Position numbers and translations under genes: made by a program. From JANOYC01 sp031428675 (GTDB lineage: Bacteria > Actinomycetota > Actinomycetes > Actinomycetales > Microbacteriaceae): DNA of 64,000 bases. Of the stretch, positions 39,990-49,308 are shown in pieces (positions within the stretch are counted from its first letter, which is position 1; each line of letters opens with the position of its first letter). The notes under the pieces were generated by a model. It had not been told where the DNA came from and did no database searches. It saw nothing but the letters and a program-made list of their open reading frames with translations. Where the stretch lies: assembly GCA_031428675.1 (NCBI GenBank), contig JANOYC010000052.1, positions 1-64,000 of the forward strand. The letters run 5' to 3'.

Positions 39990-41227
39990 TCGCAGTACGT
40001 GGCATTCTCCTGGCTTTCCCGGCACCACGCGCGCAATTTCGAGACCGCGGTCTCGTGTTCGGCGACCGTCTCCGAAAACACGGTCTCGCCGGTCTTCAAG
40101 TTGACAGTGACGAAGAAGAACCAGTCGCCTTCGACGGGATTCAGCGCAGCATCGATGGCCAACTGACCCGGTAGGCCGATCGGTCCGATCGGCAGCCCGG
40201 GGTTCGCGTAGGTGTTGTAGGGATTCGCCGCATCCGCTCTCTCTGCGTCGGTCGTGAATACCGTCTGGAAGTTGCCTGTTCCGTAGGCCACGGTGGCGTC
40301 GGATTCAAGCTTCCAGCCGTCGGTCTGCAGACGGTTGGTGAACACCCGTGCGATCTTGTAGAAGTCGTCTCTGACCGGCCCGGCTTCCCGTTGCACGATC
40401 GAGGCGAGGGTGAGCACGCGGAAACGATCCTCCGGCGCCACGCCGGCGGCATCCAGGCGGCCGAGCATCTCGTTGACCATGAGCTGCAGCACGTCGCGCG
40501 CCGAGACACCCGGGTCGATCGGATAGGTGGCGGGAAAAAGGTAGCCCTCGAGGCTGGGGGCCTCGGCGGGAACGCCGAGGGCGGCATGGTCCGCGGCGAC
40601 GGCCTCGAGTTCTTCCAATGGAATACCGGTCGCAGAACTGAGCAGTTCGAGGGCCCCGGGCATGGTCGTGCCCTCGGGTATGGTCACCCGGTTGGTGATC
40701 TTGTTCGCCGGGTCGAGCAACGCATCGAGAGCTGCCCGGGCGCTCATTTCGGACTTCAGCGAGAAGTTACCCGGCACGAACTCGACTTGAGGGTCTTGGG
40801 CGAGCAGGAGTCGGTAGAACGCGTCGAATGACTTGGTGACGCCGGCTTCGGCCAGTTTGCTGGCGACGTCGCCGCCGATATCTCCCGATTCGATGACGAC
40901 CACGACTTCGCCGCTGCCTGCACCCACGAAATCGTCGGTCTCCGTCCAGCCGAGCACTCGTCTGATCTGAGGCTCGAAAGTGAACCACACGGCAGTTGCC
41001 GCGCCTCCAGCCAGAATGACCGCAAGGATGCCGACCCAGATCCACATCCGACGACGCGCGTGGCGGGGTAGCGCCGGTTCCACCTCGCGTTTCGATTCGC
41101 GGATCTCGCGACGGCTGCGGGCGGGAGCGTCGCTGCGCACGTCAGTGGTGCCGGTGTCGCGAGCCGAGGAGTCGGATGCGCCGGGTTGCGAGGTGAAGAT
41201 GTCATCCCAGTCGGGCTCGTCTGCCAC
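39986..41227 (-). CDS. mltG: Endolytic murein transglycosylase MltG
   Basis: Membrane-anchored lytic transglycosylase that cuts nascent glycan strands and sets their length. About 60 charged cytosolic residues precede one membrane helix at about 61-82. The LysM-like and catalytic parts follow, with LEGYLFPATYPI and the catalytic glutamate in ASIVQREAGP near residue 277, then NTYANPGLPIGPI. Length 413. It lies three bases after ruvX. Confidence 0.96.
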   Translation of the reverse strand: MADEPDWDDIFTSQPGASDSSARDTGTTDVRSDAPARSRREIRESKREVEPALPRHARRRMWIWVGILAVILAGGAATAVWFTFEPQIRRVLGWTETDDFVGAGSGEVVVVIESGDIGGDVASKLAEAGVTKSFDAFYRLLLAQDPQVEFVPGNFSLKSEMSARAALDALLDPANKITNRVTIPEGTTMPGALELLSSATGIPLEELEAVAADHAALGVPAEAPSLEGYLFPATYPIDPGVSARDVLQLMVNEMLGRLDAAGVAPEDRFRVLTLASIVQREAGPVRDDFYKIARVFTNRLQTDGWKLESDATVAYGTGNFQTVFTTDAERADAANPYNTYANPGLPIGPIGLPGQLAIDAALNPVEGDWFFFVTVNLKTGETVFSETVAEHETAVSKLRAWCRESQENATYCE

Positions 41228-41230
41228 GAA

Positions 41231-41692
41231 TCAATGCCCTTCTTCTGGTTCCACGACCTCGCCGGGAGCGATCCCGCGAGATCGCTCGGCGTCGAGAGCG
41301 TGCTGAAGGATTATAACGGCGGCGACCTGATCGATCACCGGACGAGACGTGCGGGTCGTCCGCCCCGACGCCCGCAAATGCGAATGCGCTGTCACCGTGC
41401 TCAACCGTTCGTCGACGAGACGCACCGGATTCGGGGAGATAACGGCGAGCATCCGGGCAAACTCCCGTGCGTCTGACGTCGACTTCGTCTCGGTGCCTGC
41501 GAGAGACAACGGCAGCCCGACGACGAACTCGATGGACCCGAGCTCAATACCGATCTCGACGACACGCGCTACGGCGTGCGCATCCCGCACGACCGTCTCG
41601 ACGGGCGTTGCCAGCATGCCGAGCGCATCACAGCGGGCGACGCCGACGCGCGCGGTGCCGACGTCGACGCCGACGCGAACTCCGGGGCGCAC
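41231..41692 (-). CDS. ruvX: RuvX/YqgF family putative pre-16S rRNA nuclease
   Basis: RNase H-fold nuclease of the YqgF group, implicated in 16S rRNA 5' maturation and historically called a Holliday junction resolvase. The 153-residue protein has RVGVDVGTARVGVA at the N-terminus, VVGLPLSLAGTE in the middle and VRLVDERLSTV with an acidic residue. The GTG start is two bases after alaS. Confidence 0.94.
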   Translation of the reverse strand: MRPGVRVGVDVGTARVGVARCDALGMLATPVETVVRDAHAVARVVEIGIELGSIEFVVGLPLSLAGTETKSTSDAREFARMLAVISPNPVRLVDERLSTVTAHSHLRASGRTTRTSRPVIDQVAAVIILQHALDAERSRGIAPGEVVEPEEGH

Positions 41693-41694
41693 CG

Positions 41695-44352
41695 TTAGCC
41701 GGAGACGCTCGCGCGAATCGCGTCGAGTGCGCTCGATATGGCGCTGGCGTCGGAGCCGCCGCCTTGGGCGAGGTCATCTTTGCCGCCACCGCCACCGCCG
41801 AGCACACTGGCCGCGGTGCGCGCAAGCACCCCTGCCTTGAGACCTCTATCTCTCGCTCCGGCGGATGTCGCCACGATCACGGCCGGTTTGCCGGCGATCT
41901 CTGCGGCGAGAGCCACGAGGGACGCGCCACCGCCGAGGCGTTCGCGCACCGAGGTTACGAGCAAGCGCAGGTCATCCGATGACGGGAGGGCACCGACATT
42001 GTCGATGACCATGCTGAGGCCGTCGCGGGATTGCACCGATGCCACCAGGGCAGGCACACGATCGACGAGCTTGCTCGCCTCATAGTGGGCGATCTTCTTC
42101 TCGGCCGCCTTGAGGTTCGCCATGATTTCGGCGATTCGGTCGGGCAGTTGCTCGCGCGGAGTCTTCAGGGTGTTGGTCAATTGAGACACGATGGCGCGTT
42201 CCGTGGCGAAGTCCCGAAATGCGTCGATGCCCACAAGCGACTCGACACGGCGGTTGCTGGAGCCGACCGACGATTCGCTGATCAGGCTGATCAGTCCGAT
42301 CTCGGATGACCGGCCGACGTGGGTGCCCGCGCACAGTTCGAGAGACCACGGGCCTCCGATATCGACAACGCGCACAGTCTGGCCGTATTTCTCGCCGAAC
42401 AATGCCATCGCACCGAGGGACTTTGCTTCGTCGAGCGCCATGATTCGGGTGTTGACCTCGAGATTGTCCCTGACAGCAAGGTTCGAGATGTCTTCGATCT
42501 CGCTGCGGGTCTCTGCCGACAGGGCTGTGTTCCAGCTGAAGTCGAGGCGCATGTAACCGGCCTTGTTGTATGAACCTGACTGGTGCGCCTGCGGGCCGAG
42601 AGTCTGGCGCAAGGCCGCGTGGATGATGTGGGTGGCGGTGTGCGCTTGAGCGGCGCCGTGACGCCACACCGGGTCGACGATCGAGGTCGCGACGTCGCCT
42701 ACGCCGACTTCTCCGGTACTGACCTGCACTTTGTGGCTGACGAGCCCCTTCACCGGGCGTTGCACGTCGAGCACGTCGAGTTCGAATCCGCGCCCGACGA
42801 TCGTACCGGCGTCGGCTTCCTGGCCACCGGATTCGGGGTACAGCGCTGTCTCGGCGAGGATCACCTCGGCGATGTCGCCGACAGATGCCTTGGTCACCGA
42901 TTCGCCACCGACAATGAGTCCGAGCACGGTCGACTCGGTGCTGAGCAGCTCGTAGCCGGTGAATACCGTCTCGCCGAGCGAGCGGAACTCGCCGTAGACA
43001 GAGAGATCGGCGAGGTGGCTTTTCTTCGATTTCGCGTCGGCCTTCGCCATCGAACGCTGCTGCGCCATGAGTGAATCGAACGCGCCGCGATCCACGGTGA
43101 GCCCGGCTTCCTCGGCCATTTCGAGCGTCAGGTCGATGGGGAATCCGAAGGTGTCGTGCAGGAGGAAGGCAGTGTCGCCGGGAAGCGCCGCGGCGCCGGT
43201 CTTCTGAGTCTTCGCGACGGCCAGATCGAGAATGCTGGTGCCACTCGCGAGGGTCTTCAAGAATGACTGCTCTTCGGCGTCGGCGAGATTCGCAATGCGG
43301 GTGTAATCGGTGGCGACTTCGGGGTACGCGGCTTTCATCGCGTCCCGCGATGCGGCGAACAGTTCTCCGAAGGTGGGGTCTTCCACGCCGAGCAGGCGCA
43401 TCGCCCGGATGCTGCGGCGCATCAGCCGGCGAAGGATGTATCCACGCCCGTCGTTTCCCGGTGTCACCCCGTCTGACATGAGCATGAGCGACGACCGCAC
43501 GTGGTCGGCGATCACGCGCATGCGCACGTCGTCTTCGTGGTTTGCCCCGTACCGGCGACCCGAGAGTTCGGCGGCGCGGTCGAGAACCGGGCGAACCTGG
43601 TCGATCTCATACATGTTCTCGACGCCCTGTTTGAGGAAAGCGACGCGCTCCATGCCCATGCCGGTGTCGATGTTCTTCTTGGGCAGCTCTCCGAGGATCG
43701 TGAACTCGGTTTTGCTGCGCACGTCATCGATCAAATACTGCATGAAGACGAGGTTCCAGATCTCGATGAACCGGGTGTCGTCTACTGCCGGTCCCCCGTC
43801 GCGGCCATAGGCGGGGCCGCGGTCGAAGTAGATCTCCGAACACGGGCCCGCGGGTCCTGGTTGGCCGGTCGACCAGTAGTTGTCTTCCTTGCCGAGGCGT
43901 TGGATGCGCGCGTCGGGCAACCCTGCGGTCTTCTTCCAGAAGTCGATGGCCTCATCATCGTCCTGATAGACGGTTACCCACAGGTCTTCTTCGTCAAAGC
44001 CCAGGCCGCCCGCACTCTCCTGTGTGGTGAGCAACTCCCAGGCGTAGGCAATCGCCTGCTCTTTGAAGTAGTCGCCGAACGAGAAGTTGCCGTTCATCTG
44101 GAAGAACGTGCCGTGCCGAGTGGTTCGACCGACCTCTTCGATGTCGTTCGTGCGGATGCACTTCTGCACGCTGGTCGCCCGCGGGTAGGGCGGCGGCACA
44201 AGTCCGGTGAGGTACGGGATGAAGGGAACCATCCCGGCGACCGTGAACAGCAACGACGGGTCGTCGCTGACGAGCGATGCGGACGGGACGACAGTGTGGC
44301 CGCGCTCTCCAAAAAACGTCAGCCAGCGGTTGTGAATGTCTGCGGTCTGCAT
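41695..44352 (-). CDS. alaS: Alanyl-tRNA synthetase
   Basis: Charges tRNA-Ala. The 885-residue class II enzyme has the catalytic core at the N-terminus (RWLTFFGERGH, KCIRTNDIEEVGRT), an editing domain with zinc-type motifs HTATHIIH near residue 570 and ELCAGTHVGR near 675, and a C-terminal domain rich in glycine just before the end (GGGGGKDDLAQGG). It begins 70 bases downstream of a small membrane-protein gene. Confidence 0.98.
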   Translation of the reverse strand: MQTADIHNRWLTFFGERGHTVVPSASLVSDDPSLLFTVAGMVPFIPYLTGLVPPPYPRATSVQKCIRTNDIEEVGRTTRHGTFFQMNGNFSFGDYFKEQAIAYAWELLTTQESAGGLGFDEEDLWVTVYQDDDEAIDFWKKTAGLPDARIQRLGKEDNYWSTGQPGPAGPCSEIYFDRGPAYGRDGGPAVDDTRFIEIWNLVFMQYLIDDVRSKTEFTILGELPKKNIDTGMGMERVAFLKQGVENMYEIDQVRPVLDRAAELSGRRYGANHEDDVRMRVIADHVRSSLMLMSDGVTPGNDGRGYILRRLMRRSIRAMRLLGVEDPTFGELFAASRDAMKAAYPEVATDYTRIANLADAEEQSFLKTLASGTSILDLAVAKTQKTGAAALPGDTAFLLHDTFGFPIDLTLEMAEEAGLTVDRGAFDSLMAQQRSMAKADAKSKKSHLADLSVYGEFRSLGETVFTGYELLSTESTVLGLIVGGESVTKASVGDIAEVILAETALYPESGGQEADAGTIVGRGFELDVLDVQRPVKGLVSHKVQVSTGEVGVGDVATSIVDPVWRHGAAQAHTATHIIHAALRQTLGPQAHQSGSYNKAGYMRLDFSWNTALSAETRSEIEDISNLAVRDNLEVNTRIMALDEAKSLGAMALFGEKYGQTVRVVDIGGPWSLELCAGTHVGRSSEIGLISLISESSVGSSNRRVESLVGIDAFRDFATERAIVSQLTNTLKTPREQLPDRIAEIMANLKAAEKKIAHYEASKLVDRVPALVASVQSRDGLSMVIDNVGALPSSDDLRLLVTSVRERLGGGASLVALAAEIAGKPAVIVATSAGARDRGLKAGVLARTAASVLGGGGGGKDDLAQGGGSDASAISSALDAIRASVSG

Positions 44353-44381
44353 GAACTCTCGGTGTTCTCGTGTGCACGACC

Positions 44382-44410
44382 GTTCCCGACCGCGTGGGGC
44401 GGTCCGGAAC
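44382..44410 (-). terminator. Hairpin between the small membrane-protein gene and alaS
   Basis: A 12-base-pair stem with one mismatch and a 5-base loop (GTTCCCGACCGC and GCGGTCCGGAAC). It starts just past the stop at 44423 and ends 30 bases before the alaS start. There is no T-tract. Confidence 0.55.
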
Positions 44411-44422
44411 AGGCCGGGCGTG

Positions 44423-44650
44423 CTACTTGAGGCGCTTGGTCAGGTCGGCGATGGCTTCTTCGGCTTCGGCGACGGCCGCGCGGAGCTCGACTTCGCGCGC
44501 CTTGTAGCCCTCGACGACGGCGTTGCCGAATTCGTGGGCTTTGTGGTCGACCTCATCGAAGAACTGCTTTCCCTGCGGTGTGCGAGCTACCTGGTGAGCG
44601 GCGATGAAGCCGACGCCGATGCCAACGATCAGGAAGAGGATCTTCTTCAT
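44423..44650 (-). CDS. Small membrane-anchored protein with coiled-coil tail
   Basis: Unrecognised 75-residue protein. One membrane helix spans about residues 3-20 (ILFLIVGIGVGFIAAHQVA), followed by a charged, Glu/Ala-rich helix from about residue 45 to the end that looks like a coiled coil. The ATG has a strong AAGGAG ribosome binding site seven bases upstream, which supports the short start over an in-frame extension. Flanked by terminator-like hairpins on both sides, it may be its own transcription unit. Similar short proteins occur between rpsD and alaS in Microbacteriaceae. Confidence 0.8.
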   Translation of the reverse strand: MKKILFLIVGIGVGFIAAHQVARTPQGKQFFDEVDHKAHEFGNAVVEGYKAREVELRAAVAEAEEAIADLTKRLK

Positions 44651-44761
44651 GGGGTGCTCCTTCGGTCCGAGGTGGGTGACGTAGATCCCCCAGCTTACTT
44701 CTTCAGTGCTGCCGATTCCGCCGCTCTGGCGTGGTGTGCGCTTAGTCGGTGGCACGCACAA

Positions 44762-44803
44762 CTGCCCGCGTCGATCGGAGAATTATCCGAACGACGCGGG
44801 CAG
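44762..44803 (-). terminator. Bipartite terminator hairpin after rpsD
   Basis: A perfect 12-base-pair outer stem (CTGCCCGCGTCG and CGACGCGGGCAG) with an inner 5-base-pair stem (TCGGA and TCCGA). It starts 13 bases past the rpsD stop. This is the strongest terminator-like structure in the window. Confidence 0.8.
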
Positions 44804-44816
44804 CTGGATGTGTGGC

Positions 44817-45446
44817 TTAGCGGGCCGCGTAGTACTCGACGACGAGCTGGACTTCACAGGTCACGGGAATTTCGGCGCGCTTCGGGCGGCGAACGAGTCG
44901 TGCCTGCAGCTTGTCGAGTTCGACCTCGAGGTATCCCGGAACCTTCGGCAGAACCTCGGCGTGGCCGCCGGCAGCGGCGACTTGGAAGGGCTCCATCGCT
45001 TCGCTGTTCGCGTGCACGTGGATGAGCTGGCCCGGCTTGACGCGGAACGACGGGCGGTCGACGCGCTGGCCGTCAACGAGGATGTGGCGGTGCACGACGA
45101 GCTGGCGGGCCTGCGCGGTGGTGCGCGCGAAGCCGGCGCGAAGGACGAGAGCATCGAGACGCATCTCGAGGAGCTCGACAAGGTTCTCACCGGTCAGGCC
45201 CTGCGAACGACGCGCTTCCTGGAACGCGATCTTCAACTGTGCTTCGCGAATGCCGTACTGGGCGCGCAGACGCTGCTTCTCGCGCAGACGAACGGCGTAG
45301 TCGCTGTCCTGCTTGCGCTTGGTGCGTCCGTGCTCTCCCGGTGCGTACGGACGCTTCTCGAGGTACTTGGCGGCCTTCGGCGTGAGGGCGATGCCCAGCG
45401 CGCGGGAGAGGCGGGTCTTGCTGCGGGTGCGTGACTTGGTAGACAC
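44817..45446 (-). CDS. rpsD: 30S ribosomal protein S4
   Basis: Primary rRNA-binding protein of the small subunit. The 209-residue product has RLSRALGIALTPKAAKYLEKRPYAPGEHG and the S4 RNA-binding domain RLDALVLRAGFARTTAQARQLVVHRHILVDG. The N-terminus has no cysteines, so this is the zinc-free form. The GTG at 45446 has an AAGGA ribosome binding site and gives the family N-terminus; the longer ATG start does not. It stands alone, away from other ribosomal protein genes. Confidence 0.97.
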   Translation of the reverse strand: MSTKSRTRSKTRLSRALGIALTPKAAKYLEKRPYAPGEHGRTKRKQDSDYAVRLREKQRLRAQYGIREAQLKIAFQEARRSQGLTGENLVELLEMRLDALVLRAGFARTTAQARQLVVHRHILVDGQRVDRPSFRVKPGQLIHVHANSEAMEPFQVAAAGGHAEVLPKVPGYLEVELDKLQARLVRRPKRAEIPVTCEVQLVVEYYAAR

Positions 45447-45490
45447 GGGTTCCTTTTCTGTTAGTCGGTGAGATGGAATCGCAGGCCCTC

Positions 45491-45508
45491 GCGTGCACTC
45501 ATGCACGC
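45491..45508. promoter_or_regulatory. Palindrome in the rpsD leader
   Basis: A perfect 7-base-pair stem with loop CTCA (GCGTGCA and TGCACGC), 45 bases upstream of the rpsD start. It could be a leader hairpin or a protein-binding palindrome. S4 autoregulates rpsD in some bacteria, but no such link is shown here. Confidence 0.4.
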
Positions 45509-45677
45509 GCAACGGTAATCAGCACGAAGCTGGACTGCGCAAGTGAGAGGGGTTGTGCCACGGACGACGGTCGGCTACAGACCACCCATCCTTGACGAGC
45601 CGATCGCAGCAGCCGCGCGCGAAAGGCCCGAATCAGGCAGCAGCAAGAGTACCACGACCATCGTCGGTTGCGGTGGC

Positions 45678-47030
45678 TCATCGCCCTCGAATGATGCGAA
45701 GAAGTTTTGCCCATCGCGCCGAGATCTCGCGTTCGTGACCGCGTTCGGTGGGCTCGTAATAGCGCACGCCGGCCAATTCGTCGGGCAAATACTGTTGCGC
45801 CACGACACCGAGTTCAGAATCGTGACTGTAGAGGTAGCCCTTGCCGTGGCCCAGTCGCTTCGCTCCCGGGTAATGCGCATCGCGCAGATGCGTGGGCACT
45901 CGGCCGATTCGACCAGCGCGCACGTCCGCTATCGCCTTGTCGATCGCCAGGTACGAGGCGTTGGATTTCGGCGCGGTCGCGAGATACGTTACCGCTTCGG
46001 CAAGCGGGATGCGCCCCTCCGGCATTCCAATGAATTGCACGGCATCCGCTGCCGCCACCGCAATCACGAGGGCTTGGGGATCGGCCATCCCGATGTCTTC
46101 TGCTGCGCTGACGATGATGCGCCTCGCGATGAAACGGGGGTCCTCCCCCGCCTCGATCATGCGGGCAAGGTAGTGCAGCGCAGCATCCGCGTCGGAACCG
46201 CGCACGCTCTTGATGAAGGCGCTGATGACGTCGTAGTGCTCATCGCCCTGCCGGTCGTAGCGAAGCAGTGCACGGTCGACAGCGTTGGCCACCACATCCG
46301 CGGTGACGATCGGGCGGGCATCCAGAAGCGTCGGATTATCCTCACGCGATGAGACCGACTGGGCCGCGGCTTCGAGCGCGGTCAGTGCTCGGCGGGCGTC
46401 TCCGGAGGAGAGCCGAATGAGCGCGGCTCGGGCATCTGGTTGCAATTCGATCGATCCTCGGAGGCCTCGTTCATCCTGCACCGCCCGGTCGATGAGAATC
46501 CCGAGATCGTCGTCGCTCAATTGTTCAAGTGTCAGCAGCAGCGATCGGGACAGCAGCGGTGAAATGACCGAGAACGACGGGTTCTCTGTCGTGGCTGCGA
46601 TCAGCACAATCCACCCGTTCTCCACGCCGGGAAGGAGCGCGTCTTGCTGCGCTTTGGTGAACCGGTGGATCTCGTCGAGGAACAATACCGTGGTCACCCC
46701 GTAGAGATCGCGTTGCGACAACGCTGTTTCCATCACCTGCCGCACGTCGCGCACCCCGGCGGTTACCGCGGACAGTTCGACAAAGTGGCGTCCAGAACTC
46801 CGTGCGATGGCTTGGGCGAGCGTGGTTTTTCCTGTTCCCGGCGGGCCCCACAGAATCACCGATGCGGCGCCCTGCGCTTTCGACGCCGGTGACGCGAGTG
46901 TCACGAGCGGTGATCCTGGTCGGAGCAGATGCTGCTGACCGGCGACCTCATCGAGGGACGTCGGCCGCATACGCACAGCGAGCGGGGTTGCCCCGGAATG
47001 CAGTCCGGGCTGGCTCGTCATAGTTGCCAT
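45678..47030 (-). CDS. rarA: Replication-associated recombination protein A (MgsA/RarA AAA+ ATPase)
   Basis: AAA+ ATPase of the RarA/WRNIP1 family that acts at stalled replication forks. The 450-residue protein has GPPGTGKT at 62-69, Walker B with DEIH at 119-122, a sensor block ATTENPSFSVISPLLSR and the C-terminal tetramerisation region. The ATG at 47030 is chosen; another ATG three codons on is possible, and an upstream extension is not homologous. 63 bases separate it from the divergent cyclophilin gene. Confidence 0.93.
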   Translation of the reverse strand: MATMTSQPGLHSGATPLAVRMRPTSLDEVAGQQHLLRPGSPLVTLASPASKAQGAASVILWGPPGTGKTTLAQAIARSSGRHFVELSAVTAGVRDVRQVMETALSQRDLYGVTTVLFLDEIHRFTKAQQDALLPGVENGWIVLIAATTENPSFSVISPLLSRSLLLTLEQLSDDDLGILIDRAVQDERGLRGSIELQPDARAALIRLSSGDARRALTALEAAAQSVSSREDNPTLLDARPIVTADVVANAVDRALLRYDRQGDEHYDVISAFIKSVRGSDADAALHYLARMIEAGEDPRFIARRIIVSAAEDIGMADPQALVIAVAAADAVQFIGMPEGRIPLAEAVTYLATAPKSNASYLAIDKAIADVRAGRIGRVPTHLRDAHYPGAKRLGHGKGYLYSHDSELGVVAQQYLPDELAGVRYYEPTERGHEREISARWAKLLRIIRGR

Positions 47031-47092
47031 GCTAACGAGAGGGATCGATATAGGGTTCTGGGGGGCATATCCCACCAGCAACTGGAGGACAC

Positions 47093-47887
47093 GTGGCACG
47101 GGCGAAATCCGACGAACGCGAGGCACGCGAAGCTCGTGATCGACTTCGTCGCTACAACGCCCGCCAAACGGTGCACGCGCTCCAAAAGAAGCGCCGCATC
47201 AGGGACAACATCGTCGCACTGCTCGGCGTACTAGTCGTCGCCGCCATCGCAACTTCCGCACAAGTGTTCTACTTCACCGGTGGGCCCGGCACTCCGGAAC
47301 CCGTCCCCTCCGCTTCGCCGACGTCCACGCCGGACGCCGGCGGAACCAACGTCGGTGACGTGCCACCGGCCAGTGCCTCCGAGTTCCGCGAGTGGACCGG
47401 CACCATGACCGTGAACGACATCGAACTGGGCATCAGCCTCGATGGGATGAACGCGCCGCAGGCCGTTGCCGCCTTCGTCACTGGCGCGAGTGCCGGCTAC
47501 TTCGACGGCAAGACCTGTCATCGTCTCGTTCGCAGCGCCAGCGCTGGCCTTCTGCAGTGCGGATCCCTCGACGGAACTGGTGCCACCGACACATCCTTCG
47601 CATTCGGGCCCTTGGAGAACACCCCGAGCGATGGCATGTATCCCGCCGGGACGCTCGCCATGGCGCGCGTCGGTGGAGACGGCTTCAGCCAGGGTCGTCA
47701 GTTCTTCATCGTGTTCGAAGATGCGGCGCTTCCGGATGACGCGGCCGGCGGCTACACCGTGTTCGGCACGGTCACGAGCGGTCTAGACCGGCTGGTCGCC
47801 GAGATTGCGGACGCCGGAATCGCTGGCGGCGCAGAAGATGGTGCCCCGGTCGTTCCGGCCACGATTGGCTCGATCGCGCTTCAGTAG
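47093..47887 (+). CDS. Membrane-anchored cyclophilin-type peptidyl-prolyl isomerase
   Basis: Probable extracytoplasmic folding enzyme (264 residues). A basic cytosolic segment of about 40 residues precedes one membrane helix at about 41-63. A Pro/Ser/Thr linker comes next, then the cyclophilin domain with GYFDGKTCHRLV, GDGFSQGRQFFIVFEDAALP and YTVFGTV. The catalytic Arg of the HR pair is kept, but the usual PGFMIQGGD is replaced by SAGLLQCGS, so activity may be altered. The GTG has a GGAGG ribosome binding site. It is the first gene of a three-gene plus-strand island. Confidence 0.92.
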   Translation: MARAKSDEREAREARDRLRRYNARQTVHALQKKRRIRDNIVALLGVLVVAAIATSAQVFYFTGGPGTPEPVPSASPTSTPDAGGTNVGDVPPASASEFREWTGTMTVNDIELGISLDGMNAPQAVAAFVTGASAGYFDGKTCHRLVRSASAGLLQCGSLDGTGATDTSFAFGPLENTPSDGMYPAGTLAMARVGGDGFSQGRQFFIVFEDAALPDDAAGGYTVFGTVTSGLDRLVAEIADAGIAGGAEDGAPVVPATIGSIALQ

Positions 47888-47978
47888 GAGCAACGCTTTC
47901 CACCGCTTGCAATTAGGCTGGTGAGCGGTCAACTCTGAGGCACGTATTTCCGCGCGCCCCGACAGCAAGGTGAGTGAA

Positions 47979-49211
47979 GTGGCAACGAACGATCAGGCCC
48001 CGTGGGGCCGCGTCGACGAAACCGGAACCGTATTCGTGCGCGAGGCAGATAGCGAGCGCGAAGTCGGCCAGTACCCCGACGGCACGGCCGAGGAGGCCCT
48101 CGCCTACTTCGAGCGCAAATACACCGAACTCGCCGGTCACGTGACGCTTCTCGAGCAGCGCGCAAAGCGGGGGGCCCCGGCGGCCGACATCGCCAAAGCT
48201 GTCTCGTCTCTCGCTGCGACGATCGCGACAGCGAATGCGGTGGGCGATCTTCAGTCGCTCGCAACACGACTCGCGGCTCTCGGCGGCACTGTATCCGAGC
48301 TGACGGAGAAACAGTCGGAGGAGTCGAAGGCCGCTGTCGACGAGGCAATCGCCGAGCGCACAGCTCTCGTCGTCGAAGCGGAGACTCTCGCTGCGCAAGA
48401 TCCGGCGAAAGCGCAGTGGAAACAGGTCACCGCGACCATCGACGATATCTTCCAGCGCTGGCAGAAGCACCAACAAGACGGTCCCCGCTTGCCCAAGGCC
48501 GAAGGTAACGAGCTGTGGAAGCGATTCCGAGCCGCCCGCGCCACGATTGACGGTCACCGCAAGGCATTCTTCGCCGAATTGGATAGCACGCATCGTGATG
48601 CCCGCTCCCGCAAACAAGATCTGGTGGCGAAGGCGGAGGCTCTCGCGCCTCAGGGCGCAGACGGAGTCGCCGCATACCGCGCGATGCTCGACGACTGGAA
48701 GAAGGCCGGTCGGGCGGGCAAAAAGTTCGATGACGCGCTGTGGGCCAAGTTCAAGGCCGCGGGCGATGCCCTGTTCTCAGCCAAGGCCCACGTCGACGAG
48801 ATCGAAAACGAGGAATTTGAAGCGAACTTGACACAGAAGCTCGGTCTTCTCGAAGAGGCAGAACCTCTGCTCACCGCGAGCGACCGTTCCATTGCCCGCG
48901 AGAAGCTGTTGTCGATCCAGCGGCGCTGGGACGCGATCGGCAAAGTGCCTCGCGATAAGGTTCGCATCATCGAAGACCGCCTGCGCAAAATTGAGAACGC
49001 GGTGCGCAAGCTCGACGACGATCACTGGCAAAAGACCGACCCTGAGAAGAAGGCGCGCACCGAAGGATTCGGAAGCCAGTTGGCGGATGCGATCGCCAAG
49101 CTAGAGGCGGAACTCGCCGCGGCCAAGGCGTCGGGCGACAAGGGCAAAATCCAGCGTGCGCAAGAGGCGCTCGATGCCCGAAAGGCGTGGCTGAAGGCCC
49201 TCGGCCAGTAG
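47979..49211 (+). CDS. DUF349 domain-containing coiled-coil protein
   Basis: A 410-residue protein of unknown function containing several DUF349 units, recognisable by repeated W-x-x-x-G/K-R blocks and heptad-like charged helices. The N-terminus (ATNDQAPWGRVDETGTVFVRE) is typical of the actinobacterial family. The GTG at 47979 is preferred because AAGG lies eight bases upstream; a GTG three codons earlier is possible. It follows the cyclophilin gene by 91 bases. A cytosolic scaffold or RNA-related role has been suggested for the family but not shown here. Confidence 0.88.
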   Translation: MATNDQAPWGRVDETGTVFVREADSEREVGQYPDGTAEEALAYFERKYTELAGHVTLLEQRAKRGAPAADIAKAVSSLAATIATANAVGDLQSLATRLAALGGTVSELTEKQSEESKAAVDEAIAERTALVVEAETLAAQDPAKAQWKQVTATIDDIFQRWQKHQQDGPRLPKAEGNELWKRFRAARATIDGHRKAFFAELDSTHRDARSRKQDLVAKAEALAPQGADGVAAYRAMLDDWKKAGRAGKKFDDALWAKFKAAGDALFSAKAHVDEIENEEFEANLTQKLGLLEEAEPLLTASDRSIAREKLLSIQRRWDAIGKVPRDKVRIIEDRLRKIENAVRKLDDDHWQKTDPEKKARTEGFGSQLADAIAKLEAELAAAKASGDKGKIQRAQEALDARKAWLKALGQ

Positions 49212-49308
49212 CAGCCGCCGAAGCGGGCGCGATTTTCCACAAGCCGCAACCTCCCACACATGTCTGTCCGCCCGCACGCGCGGGCGCGCGCAGCGGGATG
49301 ATCGGAGC

